From the NCBI RefSeq assembly GCF_031454185.1, contig NZ_JAVDQI010000006.1:62001-126000 (forward strand): DNA of 64,000 nt, given 5' to 3'. How positions within the stretch are numbered: the first letter of the stretch is position 1; the number at the start of each line of letters is the position of its first letter. This document shows, one piece after another, positions 18,788-30,375 of this stretch. Source of the stretch: Methanococcoides alaskense (GTDB lineage Archaea; Halobacteriota; Methanosarcinia; Methanosarcinales; Methanosarcinaceae). The position numbers and the translations under genes were made by a program. Under the pieces are notes generated by a model. That model searched no databases. It had not been told where the DNA came from and saw only the letters and a program-made list of their open reading frames with translations.

Positions 18788-21140
18788 CCGTATCTCCTCC
18801 TGGAAGCTCTGAACCCACCGGTCCGAGTTCTGTCAGCTCATCCACGTAATCCTCTATGGTCTTTGCAAACCTCTCGCCTTCGGCGGCTGATATCCACTCG
18901 ACACGAAGTCTTCTCTGGTCGAGTCCGATCTCTTCCAGTACTTCCTTGAGATTGTCCATCCTGTGCTTTGCATCATAGTTCCCAATGATGTAATGGCATT
19001 CATCAAGACGGCATCCTGCAACGATGACACCGTCAGCACCTCCCTGCAATGCCTCCAGTACGAAGTCGGGATCAACACGACCTGCACACATCACTTTGAT
19101 TATCCTCACGTTGGTGGGGTATTGTATCCTTGATGTTCCTGCAAGGTCAGCTGATGCGTAACTGCACCAGTTGCAAAGGAAGGCGATGATGAGCGGGAAT
19201 TCGTCCTTTACTTCAAGGGCTGCCCTTATCTGTGCTTTTATCTGGGCATCGGTGCTGTGTGGCATGTCGATGGCATCTACCGGACACGAGGCACTGCAGG
19301 AGCCACAGGTCTGGCATGAGATCTCATCTACAACTGCTTTTCCATCAATGACCCTGATGGTGTTGAAATTACAGGTGTCTTCACAAATACGGCATCCGAT
19401 ACATTTTTCTGTATCCACGTGTGCACTGAAAGGGTCGTTCTCGAGTTCACCTCTTGCAAGCAGGCGTGTGGAACGTGCTGCAGAGGCACTTCCCTGTGCA
19501 ATGGATACCTGTATCTCTTTTGGTCCTGAGGCACAGCCGGCGATGAACACTCCATTTATGTGTGCATCCACAGGTCGCATCTTCGGGTGTGCGATGGAAA
19601 GGAACCTGTCAGTTCGTTTTGTGAGGTTCAATGTTCTGGCTATGGGTTCAGTTGAGTTGCTGGGTTCCATTCCGGTTGCGAGTATCACAAGGTCATAGTT
19701 CTCTTCACAGACAGCGCATTCGAGGGTATTCTCATACCTCAGTAACATTTGTCCGTGTGTGTCTATCTGTATCTCTGCTACTTTTCCGCGAATGAAGTCG
19801 ATCCCCATCATCTGTGAACGGACGTAGTATTCTTCGTACATTTCACCGGCGGCACGTATGTCGATATAGTGAATGGTGACCTCGGAGTCAGGATAGCGCT
19901 CTTTGATCATCTGTGCGTTCTTCATGGAGGACATGCAGCAGACGCGTGAACAGTAAGGATTTCCAACGGTCTCGTCCCTTGAGCCTACACATTGTATGAA
20001 TGCGACTTTTGTAGGGGTCTCCTTTGTCGAGGGCACGACCACTTTTCCACGGGTTGGACCGGAAGCATTGAGCAATCTTTCCAGTTCCATGTTGGTGAGG
20101 ACATCGGGGAACACTCCATAGCCGTACTCTTCTTTGCGTTTTGCATCGAATCCCTGATAACCGGTTGCGACTATGACCGCTCCCACGGTGAAGGTGAATT
20201 TTTCTGCTTTCATGTTAAAGTCAATTGCATCTGCAGGGCAGGCCTGTTTGCAAAGCCCACAACCCACACAGTAATCGCTGTTGATAAATGCTGTTTGGGG
20301 TATGGCCTGCGGTATGGGCATGTTGATGGCCTTTGTTTTCCCCAGACCGCTGTCGAAGGGGTTGGAGATGTCCACGGGGCATACCCTTGAACATTCATCG
20401 ATACAGCCTTTGCAGTTGTCGATAATTACATATCTTGGATTTTGAACGCCCTTTACTGTGAAGTTGCCAACTGATCCTGAGATGTCTTTGATATCGGAGT
20501 AGGTGAAAAGGTCGATGTTCGGATGGTTCTGCACATCGGTCATCTTTGGTGCGAGGACGCATATGGAACAGTCATTAGTGGGGAACACTTCATTGAGCAA
20601 TGCCATTTTGCCGCCAATGGTAGGCTCCTTTTCGACCATATAGACATGAGTGCCGGAATCCGCCAGCGTGAGGGCAGCTTCTATCCCGGCGACACCGCCA
20701 CCTATGACGAGAACGTCCTTGTTCGCTTTTGTCTTTCTTATCTGCAATGGTTCAAAGAGGCTGAGCTTGGCAACTCCCATTTTGATGAGGTCGAAGGCTT
20801 TCTGGGTTGCCATGTCATGATGGTCCATGTGTACCCATGAGCACTGCTCCCTGATGTTTACGATTTCAAGAAGATATGTATTAAGTCCCGCCCGTTCCAA
20901 CACTTTCTTGAACGTGTTCTCGTGAAGCTTTGGAGTACATGCGGCAACGAGTACCCTGTCGATGTCGTGCTCTTCAATATCGTCCATAAGCGCATCCTGT
21001 CCGACATCGGAACACATGAACTGTATGTCCTTGACAAGTTCGACACCCTTCATCTGTTCTACTTTTTCGTGTAGTGCATCCATGTTTATGACACTTGCGA
21101 TATTTAGTCCGCAGTGACAGATGTAAACTCCTATCCGCAT
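18780..21140 (-). CDS. hdrA: CoB-CoM heterodisulfide reductase subunit A with fused MvhD-like domain
   Basis: 786 residues; start after GAGGGAGTATCTCAT. The N-terminal domain begins IGVYICHCGLN. The FAD site VLVIGGGVAGIEAAL is near 148. Internal ferredoxin motifs include GCIDECSRVCP (~245) and CVGCGLCKQACPAD (~293). C-terminal clusters are CIGCRICEDTCNF (~580) and CQTCGSCSASCPVD (~612). From about 640 to 760 the sequence matches MvhD/FlpD (FLCNWCSYASADLAG, CAGRVDP, GCRLDECHY). HdrA is the flavin subunit that transfers or bifurcates electrons in CoM-S-S-CoB reduction. hdrB and hdrC are not adjacent. Which of the Methanosarcina hdrA types it matches cannot be settled here. Confidence 0.92.
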   Translation of the reverse strand: MRIGVYICHCGLNIASVINMDALHEKVEQMKGVELVKDIQFMCSDVGQDALMDDIEEHDIDRVLVAACTPKLHENTFKKVLERAGLNTYLLEIVNIREQCSWVHMDHHDMATQKAFDLIKMGVAKLSLFEPLQIRKTKANKDVLVIGGGVAGIEAALTLADSGTHVYMVEKEPTIGGKMALLNEVFPTNDCSICVLAPKMTDVQNHPNIDLFTYSDIKDISGSVGNFTVKGVQNPRYVIIDNCKGCIDECSRVCPVDISNPFDSGLGKTKAINMPIPQAIPQTAFINSDYCVGCGLCKQACPADAIDFNMKAEKFTFTVGAVIVATGYQGFDAKRKEEYGYGVFPDVLTNMELERLLNASGPTRGKVVVPSTKETPTKVAFIQCVGSRDETVGNPYCSRVCCMSSMKNAQMIKERYPDSEVTIHYIDIRAAGEMYEEYYVRSQMMGIDFIRGKVAEIQIDTHGQMLLRYENTLECAVCEENYDLVILATGMEPSNSTEPIARTLNLTKRTDRFLSIAHPKMRPVDAHINGVFIAGCASGPKEIQVSIAQGSASAARSTRLLARGELENDPFSAHVDTEKCIGCRICEDTCNFNTIRVIDGKAVVDEISCQTCGSCSASCPVDAIDMPHSTDAQIKAQIRAALEVKDEFPLIIAFLCNWCSYASADLAGTSRIQYPTNVRIIKVMCAGRVDPDFVLEALQGGADGVIVAGCRLDECHYIIGNYDAKHRMDNLKEVLEEIGLDQRRLRVEWISAAEGERFAKTIEDYVDELTELGPVGSELPGGDTDE

Positions 21141-21240
21141 ATGAGATACTCCCTCGTTGACTTTTGAATTTAATTAAAATATAGCTAATAAGTTAATCTG
21201 TAGTAGTGATCGGTTGTGATTTAAGATATTAAGTTGAGAT

Positions 21241-21531
21241 TTATTTGCAGATCTTCCCAAAGCCCGTTCTGGTGAACAGGTCCTTTATCTTCTGGGCATC
21301 GTCAAGTTTGTCATAGGCCTCTCTACCCTCTTCAACATTATGGTGCATCTCGACAAAAACACATTCAAGGGAATTGTCCTTATCCTTTGCGACAACCCTC
21401 ATCTCATGTCCTCCCTCAGGCATCCAGATAGCGAGCTGCCCCATCTTTGAATTGTAGTTGAGATCTACCTTGAATTCTTCTATCTGCTTGCTCAGAGTGC
21501 TTATCTCATCTGTTCCCTTGTCATCTGTCAT
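21241..21531 (-). CDS. Conserved-looking small acidic protein, function unknown
   Basis: 96 residues, soluble and charged, e.g. QLAIWMPEGGHEMRVVAKDK and VFVEMHHNVEEGREAYDKL. The sequence looks like a single small alpha/beta domain. No family is recognised with confidence. It lies upstream of hdrA on the same strand (100-base gap), so it may be a separate transcript or the first gene of the hdrA unit. Confidence 0.6.
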   Translation of the reverse strand: MTDDKGTDEISTLSKQIEEFKVDLNYNSKMGQLAIWMPEGGHEMRVVAKDKDNSLECVFVEMHHNVEEGREAYDKLDDAQKIKDLFTRTGFGKICK

Positions 21532-21692
21532 ATTTCATCATAATACTCTACTATTTATTAATCGTTGGGATTAATTTATGCGCATCCCTGCTTGTTCACG
21601 AAAAGATTATATACTGCTAATGACATTAAGGAGTTGCACGTCCCCTTTACTGCTTACATGCGAAGGGAGAATGATGTGTTAATTGCACAAAT

Positions 21693-21769
21693 GGGCCCGT
21701 GGTCTAGTTGGTTATGACATCGCCTTTACACGGCGAGGATCATGAGTTCGAATCTCATCGGGCCCACCA
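21693..21769 (+). tRNA. tRNA-Val (anticodon UAC), CCA encoded
   Basis: Acceptor GGGCCCG pairs with CGGGCCC, followed by ACCA, so the 3' CCA is encoded. The D-arm region is TGGTCTAGTTGGTTATGAC. The anticodon stem TCGCC/GGCGA encloses TTTACAC with anticodon TAC. The T-arm GTTCGAATC is intact. It marks the left edge of the accessory region; a decayed copy of its 3' half lies at 30578-30631. Confidence 0.96.
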
Positions 21770-21774
21770 CACTT

Positions 21775-22200
21775 CTATTCTTTTGGTTTTCGAGTTGAAG
21801 AGCTTTGGTTTTGATTTTCGAAAAGTGATTTTTCTAGTGATTCTATGCGAGATTCAAGGTAGTTTAATCTGTATTCAGTGTTAGAATTGGTGTTTTGTTG
21901 TATAACTTTTATATTGCTATCAAAGTCTTCGTCTAAAGATATCACAAACAAAGGTTTGCCGTTGTTATCGATTTCAAAGATGTGAGCGGTTTCACCAGCA
22001 AGATGTGCACTGCCAGTAGTAGCTGGATCACACCTAAGTGGTACAGGTGATGTTTAGGTATTCTTGAAGTCAATATGGCACTTCCTGTACCCACCTAGTA
22101 GATACACATTCTTTTCTTTCCTAGAGAACGATGAAGTCGAAGATTGAGAACGAAATAGTGATATTTTGTTTTGTATAACTCAAGTATTGTGCATACTCGC
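21775..22200 (-). pseudogene. Broken gene fragment next to tRNA-Val, unrecognised family
   Basis: From 22053 to 21775 a frame runs without a start codon for ~40 codons and reads TTGSAHLAGETAHIFEID, then NGKPLFVISLDEDF and a coiled-coil-like tail NYLESRIESLEKSLFENQ. Upstream in the same frame, before an in-frame TAA at 22054-22056, it continues as VYLLGGYRKCHIDFKNT. A second tail-like stretch (SLFRSQSSTSSFSRKEK) lies further upstream. It appears to be a decayed gene, possibly with a duplicated 3' end. The stop abuts the tRNA gene. The original function is unknown. Confidence 0.45.
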
Positions 22201-22302
22201 CTGAATGAGACTCTTTTTGAACATGTTCAAATCTCATTATAGCTGATTTCAGATATCTCATCACTTGTGTTTATTCTTATTTCGATTATCTTTAAAATAT
22301 CT

Positions 22303-22437
22303 TTAAAAATTATTCCCCGAGTTATCTGACGAACGTTTATCAATTTCAAATAATTTAATTGCCTCAACTAGGTCACCAAGTTTTTTGTATCCATAAATTC
22401 GGGAATCAAAATCTGTAGCTTGTAGTCGAAGCTGGTA
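22303..22437 (-). pseudogene. C-terminal OST-HTH/LOTUS domain fragment of an NYN-type protein
   Basis: The minus frame reads LRLQATDFDSRIYGYKKL followed by GDLVEAIKLFEIDKR and a stop at 22303. This matches the end of OST-HTH/LOTUS domains (pattern FDxRxYGxxKLxDLxxA) found at the C terminus of NYN (DUF88) endoribonuclease-like proteins. A stop lies directly upstream (22438-22440) and no NYN domain is seen, so only the tail remains. It adds to the gene debris next to the tRNA. Confidence 0.6.
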
Positions 22438-22583
22438 TTATTTTGTATATTTTATATCAAATCCTTGATTTTTCTATCTCCTATCAACAGGAATTAAAAA
22501 AGGTTAAATAAATATATATGGTCTGCTATAATCTTACATATATAATATTTATGCAGATATATAACAAATTATAAGGGAATACT
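22438..22583. promoter_or_regulatory. Upstream region of the giant surface-protein gene
   Basis: AT-rich, with ATAATATTT and TATATAATATTTATG tracts about 30-70 bases before the ATG. These are candidates for the TATA box, but the AT richness prevents choosing one. AAGGGAATACT provides a weak ribosome site. Confidence 0.35.
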
Positions 22584-25500
22584 ATGGAAAAAATAAATAT
22601 AAATATAAAACGAATCGCTTTTTGTTCATTATTGTTATTAATTGCTATGTCGATGTCCTTTCCCGCAAATGCAACTCCATTTGCAGGCGGAGATGGTACT
22701 GCCGGGGACCCCTATCAGATATCAACAGTTGAGCAACTTCAGAACATGAATTCTGGCCCATCAGCCAATTACATTCTGATCAACGATATTGATGCCAGTG
22801 TCACTAGCGGCTGGAACTCGGGTGCGGGATTTAAGCCAATTGGCAATTATACAAACAAATTCACAGGTAATTTTGAGGGGCAGGATCATGAGATTACTGG
22901 ACTGTACATTAATAGACCAACTACAGAATTTGTTGGACTTTTTGGATGGATTGATGTTGGTTCGGAAATTAATAATGTTGGGTTAACAGATATCAATATT
23001 ACTGGTAAAAATGATGTAGGTGGCCTTGCTGGTGGAATTCAGGGGAATATCACTCTGAGTTATGCCCTTGGTGATGTATCTGGTACTTTCGATAGGGTGG
23101 GTGGCCTTGTTGGAAATATTTATTTTGGATATGTTGATCAGAGTTATTCTACCGGTAATGTAACTGGTACTGTTGATTATGTAGGTGGTCTTGTTGGATG
23201 GAATGAAGGTTCCGTTACTCAAAGTTATTCCACCAGCAACGTAATAAATAGTGGTGTGTGTACAGGTGGTCTTGTTGGATTAAATCAAAATTCTATTAAT
23301 GATAGCTATTCTACCGGTAATGTGAATGTTACTGGTTATTATGCAGGTAGCCTTGTTGGAGCTAATATAGGTTCTCTCAATCAAAGTTATTCCACTGGTA
23401 ATGTGACCAGCAATACCTATTATGTAGGTGGTCTTACTGGTTATAGTGAGGGTTCTGTTGACCAGAGCTATTCTACCGGCAGTGTTACTGGGTTTGTAGA
23501 TATAGGTGGTCTCGTTGGATGGAACTATTATGGTTCTGTTACTCAGAGTTATTCAACCAGCAGCGTTGTTGGGGGTGGAACTGACAGCAGAGCCGGAGGG
23601 CTTGTTGGAGAAAACGCTGGTCCCGTTGATTCTAGTTATTCCACCGGCAGCGTAGTTGGTAATGGTGCAAATGTAGGCGGTCTTATTGGGCAAAATTATG
23701 ATTCGGTTACCAAAAGTCACTGGGATACTGAAACCTCTGGTTTAAGTACAAGTGCAGGCGGTACAGGTAATACGACGGCTGAAATGAATCTTCAGGCTAC
23801 ATATGTTGGTTGGGATTTCACTTCTTTATGGGCTATCGCAAGTGCTAATAATGGTGGTTATCCATGCCTTTTGAGCAATCCCGCAGAAGTTGTTACTGCA
23901 GAGCCAAAAACCTCCCTTCTCGCAGTTCCACTCAACACTATCGACTTCGATTTCGCCAGCTCGACCTATGTTGAAGGCATCAATGTGGAGTTCAACACAT
24001 CTACGTCGGATGTCAATCTTACACTGATGAGCACCATGAACATTGTGAAGCTTACAGGTGCAAAGAACAATGATGTATGGGTCAATGTACTCGTCGATGG
24101 GGATAGTGTGCTTGAAGAGAAAATGAGGACTCTCAGCAAAGATAGGCGTAGTTACGATGAAGGGTCCACAGGTACAAAACCTGTCAGTATTTCGATTGCA
24201 TCATCTGGTACCCACACCATTATATACGAGTTCCGCAGGACTGGAAACGGTGCTGTAGGGGTCAATGATATTGATATAAGCCTTGTAAAGTTCACCACAG
24301 CAGAAGGGAATATGGTAAGGAAGCAGCTTACAGAGGTTGATTATACTCATTCATCTTCTACATTTAGTGATTCTTTCAACTGGTCTGTTAACAAAACAGT
24401 TGAGTCCGGAACATTTGTGATTGGAAAGTTCACTCTGGAATCAATACAGGAAGCATCTCTTCAGTACTACTATAAAGAAATGAACTCTGCTATAGCGTCC
24501 CCATCATGGGCAAGGTATATGGAGAATAGCGATGATGTGGGTTCGGTCGCCGGTATCGTTGTAGATTCAAATGAGACCACAGCTGCAAATTACAGTATCT
24601 TCTCACAAAGCAATTCTGTTGATACTGATGTTGATGGAACAATTCTCGATTTCGATCTGAAAGATGCAAATGGTAGTGAAATTAGCAGTTTCTCAGTTTC
24701 AAACGATTCCACTGATACTACTTCAGACATCACTCTTTTATCAGGAACCCATCTCCTGGCAACCAAGAATGTTACCTTGTACAATGGCAGTGGATATTTC
24801 CTCTCAATGACCAGTTCTTTCAGTTCAGAATCTGAAAAACAAACACCTACCTATTTCATTGACTGTACTGAAGTGCCTGCAGTTTATTCAAAGAAAGAAA
24901 GGTATCTGAATTCAAACACCGATATTGGTAACTCCTACATCTACTTCACTACTGATGGTCTGACACAAGGCGAATCATACAACTTCAACCTCTGGGTCAC
25001 AGTGGAAGATGGTGAGAGCCTCGTACAAATAGACGAGAACTTTGCTGGTTTTGAGATAAGTGAATTCGATATAACCTCCATCAATACAGCACCCATGGTG
25101 GCTATCATTGCACCTGAGCCGGATGCCAATATCTCTGGTAGTTTCTACGTGAATGCATCTATTACTGACAACAATGGTGATGTTTACATTTCCAATTTTA
25201 GTTTAAGCAATACCACAGGTGAAGTTCTTTCCTATGATGGTCTCTTCCAGGGCAACCTTTCTGTTGTAATTGTCAGCACTCAGTTTACAGATGGTAACTA
25301 CAATATTACCTGGAAAGCATGCGAGAATGAATCAACTGAACTTCTCTCTGCGGACAATGTGATTGAGATAACAATAGACAACACTGTCCCTTTCATATCC
25401 TTCAATGATGAGACTACGGATGCAGGTAATTTCAGTCAGGACTGGATTCTTGGTAACCTCAGTTTCAGTGATTCCTGGATCAACAGCTCTGCTATCGACC

Positions 25501-28500
25501 TGTACAATTCAAGTGGGTTGGTCGGTTCCAGTACTTCAGGAGTATCACCTCATTCCTACAACTTTACCTCACTTGCTGATGGTTCCTATCAGATGAATGC
25601 AAGTGTTTGGGACTTTGCAGGTAATATCAATTACACCGAGACACGAGGGATACTGCTGGATACTGCTGAACCATCAATCGATCATGGTGTAGGAACTCCA
25701 TCAGGCAACTTTAGTCAGGACTGGATCCTTGGTAATGTGACTGCAATGGACAGTTATGGAGTTAGCCATCTGACGATATCACTGTACAACAACAGTGGAT
25801 TGGTAGATTCCAATACCACAGAAGTTAGTAACAGTCTGACCTCTAATTTCACAGGTCTTTCTGATGGTACCTACTACCTGAACTCTACAGTAGAGGATCT
25901 TGCAGGAAATATCAACACCACTTCAACATTGACTATTATACTGGATACCACAATGCCAGTGATAGATTTCAATGATGAGACTACGGATGCAGGTAATTTC
26001 AGTCAGGACTGGATTCTTGGTAACCTCATTTTCAGTGATGCCTGGATCAACAGCTCTGCTATCTACCTGTACAATTCAAGTGGTCTGGTCGGTTCCAGTA
26101 CTTCAGGAGTATCACCTCATTCCTACAACTTTACCTCACTTGCTGATGGTTCCTATCAGATGAATGCAAGTGTTTGGGACTTTGCAGGTAATATCAATTA
26201 CACCGAGACACGAGGGATACTACTGGATACTGCTGAACCATCAATCGATCATGGCGTAGGAACTCCATCAGGCAACTTTAGTCAGGACTGGATCTTTGGT
26301 AATGTAACTGCAATAGACAGTTATGGTCTTAGCAGTCTGACGATATCACTTTACAACAACAGTGGATTGGTAGAGTCTAACGCTACAGAAGTTAGTAACA
26401 GTCTTGTCTATAATTTCACAGGTCTTTCTGATGATACCTACTACCTGAACTCTACAGTAGAGGATCTTGCAGGAAATGTCAACACCACTTCAACATTGGC
26501 TATTACACTGGATTCCACAATGCCAGTTATAGACTTCAATGATGAGACTACGGATGCAGGTAATTTCAGTCAGTTTTGGATTCTTGGTAACCTCAGTTTC
26601 AGTGATTCCTGGATCAACAGCTCTGCTATCTACCTGTACAATTCAAGTGGTCTGGTCGGTTCCAGTACTTCAGGAGTATCACCTCATTCCTACAACTTTA
26701 CCTCACTTGCTGATGGTTCCTATCAGATGAATGCAAGTGTTTGGGACTTTGCAGGCAATGTGAACAAAACGGAGACCAGACACATACTACTGGATACTGC
26801 TGAACCATCAATCGATCATGGCGTAGGAACTCCATCAGGCAACTTTAGTCAGGACTGGATCCTTGGTAATGTAACCGCAATGGACAGTTATGGTCTTAGC
26901 AGTCTGACGATATCACTGTACAACATTAGTGGATTGGTAGATTCCAATACCACAGAAGTTAGTAACAGTCTGACCTATAATTTCATAGGTCTTTCTGATG
27001 GTACCTACTACCTGAACTCTACAGTAGAGGATCTTGCAGGAAATGTCAACACCACTTCAACATTGACTATTACACTGGATTCCACAATGCCAGTGATAGA
27101 CTTCAATGATGGTGCAACAGATGCAGGTAATTTCAGTCAGGACTGGATCCTTGGTAACCTTAGTTTCAGTGATTCCTGGATCAACAGCTCTGCTATCTAC
27201 CTGTACAATTCAAGTGGGTTGGTCGGTTCCAGTACTTCAGGAGTATCACCTCATTCCTACAACTTCACCTCACTTGCTGATGGTTCCTATCAGATGAATG
27301 CAAGTGTTTGGGACTTTGCAGGTAATATCAATTACACCGAGACACGAGGGATACTGCTGGATACTGCTGAACCATCAATCGATCATGGCGTAGGAACTCC
27401 ATCAGGCAACTTTAGTCAGGATTGGATATTTGGTAATGTAACTGCAATAGACAGTTATGGTCTTAGCAGTCTGACGATATCACTTTACAACAACAGTGGA
27501 TTGGTAGAGTCTAACGCTACAGAAGTTAGTAACAGTCTTGTCTATAATTTCACAGGTCTTTCTGATGATACCTACTACCTGAACTCTACAGTAGAGGATC
27601 TTGCAGGAAATGTCAACACCACTTCAACATTGGCTATTACACTGGATTCCACAATGCCAGTTATAGACTTCAATGATGAGACTACGGATGCAGGTAATTT
27701 CAGTCAGTTTTGGATTCTTGGTAACCTCAGTTTCAGTGATTCCTGGATTAACAGCTCTGCTATCTACCTGTACAATTCAAGTGGTCTGGTCGGTTCCAGT
27801 ACTTCAGGAGTATCACCTCATTCCTACAACTTCACCTCACTTGCTGATGGTTCCTATCAGATGAATGCAAGCGTTTGGGACTTTGCAGGCAATGTTAACA
27901 AAACGGAGACCAGACACATACTACTGGATACTGCTGAACCAGCAATCGATCATGGCGTAGGAACTCCATCAGGTAATTTCAGTCAGGACTGGATCCTTGG
28001 TAACCTCAGTTTCAGTGATTCCTGGATCAACAGCTCTGCTATCTACCTGTACAATTCAAGTGGGTTGGTCGGTTCCAGTACTTCAGGAGTATCTCCTCAT
28101 TCCTACAACTTTACCTCACTTGCTGATGGTTCCTATCAGATGAATGCAAGTGTTTGGGACTTTGCAGGTAATATCAATTACACCGAGACACGAGGGATAC
28201 TACTGGATACTGCTGAACCATCAATCGATCATGGCGTAGGAACTCCATCAGGCAACTTTAGTCAGGACTGGATCCTTGGTAATGTGACTGCAATGGACAG
28301 TTATGGAGTTAGCCATCTGACGATATCACTGTACAACAACAGTGGATTGGTAGATTCCAATACCACAGAAGTTAGTAACAGTCTGACCTCTAATTTCACA
28401 GGTCTTTCTGATGGTACCTACTACCTGAACTCTACAGTAGAGGATCTTGCAGGAAATGTCAACACCACTTCAACATTGACTATTACACTGGATTCCACAA

Positions 28501-30371
28501 TGCCGGTTATAGATTTCAATGATGAGACTACGGATGCAGGTAATTTCAGTCAGGACTGGATCCTTGGTAACCTCAGTTTCAGTGATTTCTGGATCAACAG
28601 CTCTGCTATCTACCTGTACAATTCAAGTGGGTTGGTCGGTTCCAGTACTTCAGGAGTATCTCCTCATTCCTACAACTTTACCTCACTTGCTGATGGTTCC
28701 TATCAGATGAATGCAAGCGTTTGGGACTTTGCAGGCAATGTGAACAAAACGGAGACCAGACACATACTACTGGATACTGCTGAACCAGCAATCGATCATG
28801 GCGTAGGAACTCCATCAGGTAATTTCAGTCAGGACTGGATCCTTGGTAACCTCAGTTTCAGTGATTCCTGGATCAACAGCTCTGCTATCTACCTGTACAA
28901 TTCAAGTGGTCTGGTCGGTTCCAGTACTTCAGGAGTATCTCCTCATTCCTACAACTTTACCTCACTTGCTGATGGTTCCTATCAGATGAATGCAAGTGTT
29001 TGGGACTTTGCAGGCAATATCAATTACACCGAGACACGTGGGATACTGCTGGATATTAATGATCCTGAAATAACATTTGATGCCTCCACACTGGAAATTG
29101 GTAATCATTCACAGGACTGGATATTTGGTAATGTCACAGCATCAGACAATCTCGGAATAGCAAACATCACATTTTATCTGTACAACAGTACAGGCCTGTT
29201 CAATTCCACATCTTATTCAGGAAATGACATGTCAATGAACTTCACATCATTGCCATCAGGAATTTACTACCTGAATGTGAGCGTTGAAGACCTTGCAGGG
29301 AATATTGTGATGACAGATACGAAGATGTATGGTATCGATGCTATTGATATGGAAATAACCAATGTAGGCGTAGCATCCCTATCTGATAATTCTGCAATTA
29401 TTACATGGGATACGAACGAGAATGCAAACTCAACAGTTTACTATGGACTGGATGCAAATCTAACCATGAATGTTTCAAAAACATTATTTATAGTGGACCA
29501 TAGAATCACACTCGATAACCTCGGGCAAAATACATTGTATTACTACAAGGTCGAAAGCTACGATATGTTCGGATTCAATAATTCATCTAAGATCGGCACT
29601 TTCACCACAGATATTAAAAAATCCACTGGTGGAGGTAGTGGCGGTAGCGGTGGTTTCAACTATTACTCCGATGAACCTTTGGAAAACCCGGAGGGAGATA
29701 ATGAACCATGCGGCTCTGTCTCCGAAGGTACAAAAGCAGTAAATGTCGGAAGCGTTCAGGCAGGCGATACGGTAAAGGTCAGTACAACAGAATATGTAGA
29801 TGTAGGGGACTGTATGGTCACAGGACTGGACATCGATATGAAAAATAATGTCGATGACATGGGAGTGATTATAACGCAAAGTTCCTCCTCCTCCTAGGAA
29901 AATTCATCCGATGTAACGTTGCTCATTGGTAATGGTGCACAGACCTATGGTTTCTTCACCATCGATACCAACAGTCCCGGAAGTACTGAAAGTGCTTTGG
30001 TACACATTCGTGTCCCATTTGCATGGTATGAGCAGAACGAGCTTGACCTGACCACAACCATCGCGACCCATTGCGGCGATAATTCAACCGTTTGGGAAGT
30101 ACTTGATGTTGTTTCTTCTTCAGAAGATGGGGGATATTACTACTTCACAGTGATGACACCTGGATTCTCTGAATTCTCAGTGGCAGCATTGCCATTTGAA
30201 ATGGCAGTGGAATTCCCTGTGGATGAGGAAGCTATAGCAGATGTAGATCATACAGATGAAGTTGTAGAAAGCCGGATAAAAAGTTCGATGTGGTTTATTC
30301 CTGTGATCGCAGGAATACTGGGTATTTTGTTCATCATCATTTGGAAGAGAAGGAAAGATGAAGATGAATAA
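22584..30371 (+). CDS. Giant modular surface protein (GLUG, Ig-like repeats, PGF-pre-PGF, TM) with an in-frame amber codon
   Basis: Signal peptide (1-30, ending near FPANA). Residues 30-430 carry GLUG repeats (VGGLVGWNEGSVTQSYST type). Residues ~450-930 form surface domains. From ~930 to ~2250 come ~14 Ig-like modules of ~94 residues in A/B pairs of 189 residues (567 bp), then an Fn3-like domain and a Gly/Ser linker. A PGF-pre-PGF-like domain begins near 2385. At codon 2438 (29895-29897) a TAG interrupts it; the same frame continues for 157 codons, completing the domain (VMTPGFSEFSVAAL) and giving a membrane helix and a RRKDEDE tail. The terminator lies after 30371. N-glycosylation sequons are very frequent. 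It is probably an adhesin or cell-envelope protein, anchored only if the amber is read through. Confidence 0.85.
25386..29065 (+). repeat. Tandem 567-bp repeats encoding paired Ig-like modules
   Basis: The same coding phase point recurs at 25405, 25972, 26539, 27106 and 27673, exactly 567 bases apart, then at 28519 (846 bases on). Each unit encodes module A (DAGNFSQDWILGNLSFSD type) and module B (HGVGTPSGNFSQDWILGNVT type). Around 27945-28225 and 28785-29055 hybrid modules start as B and continue as A, consistent with unequal crossing over. Many stretches are nearly identical between copies, so assembly collapse or copy-number change is possible. Confidence 0.92.
29895..29897 (+). other. In-frame TAG in the giant surface-protein gene
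   Basis: It directly follows a (TCC)4 run: TCC TCC TCC TCC TAG GAA AAT TCA. The downstream frame stays open to 30371 and completes the expected C-terminal domain and anchor. In Methanosarcinaceae UAG can be decoded as pyrrolysine. A nonsense mutation is the alternative. Confidence 0.85.
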
Positions 30372-30375
30372 ATGA

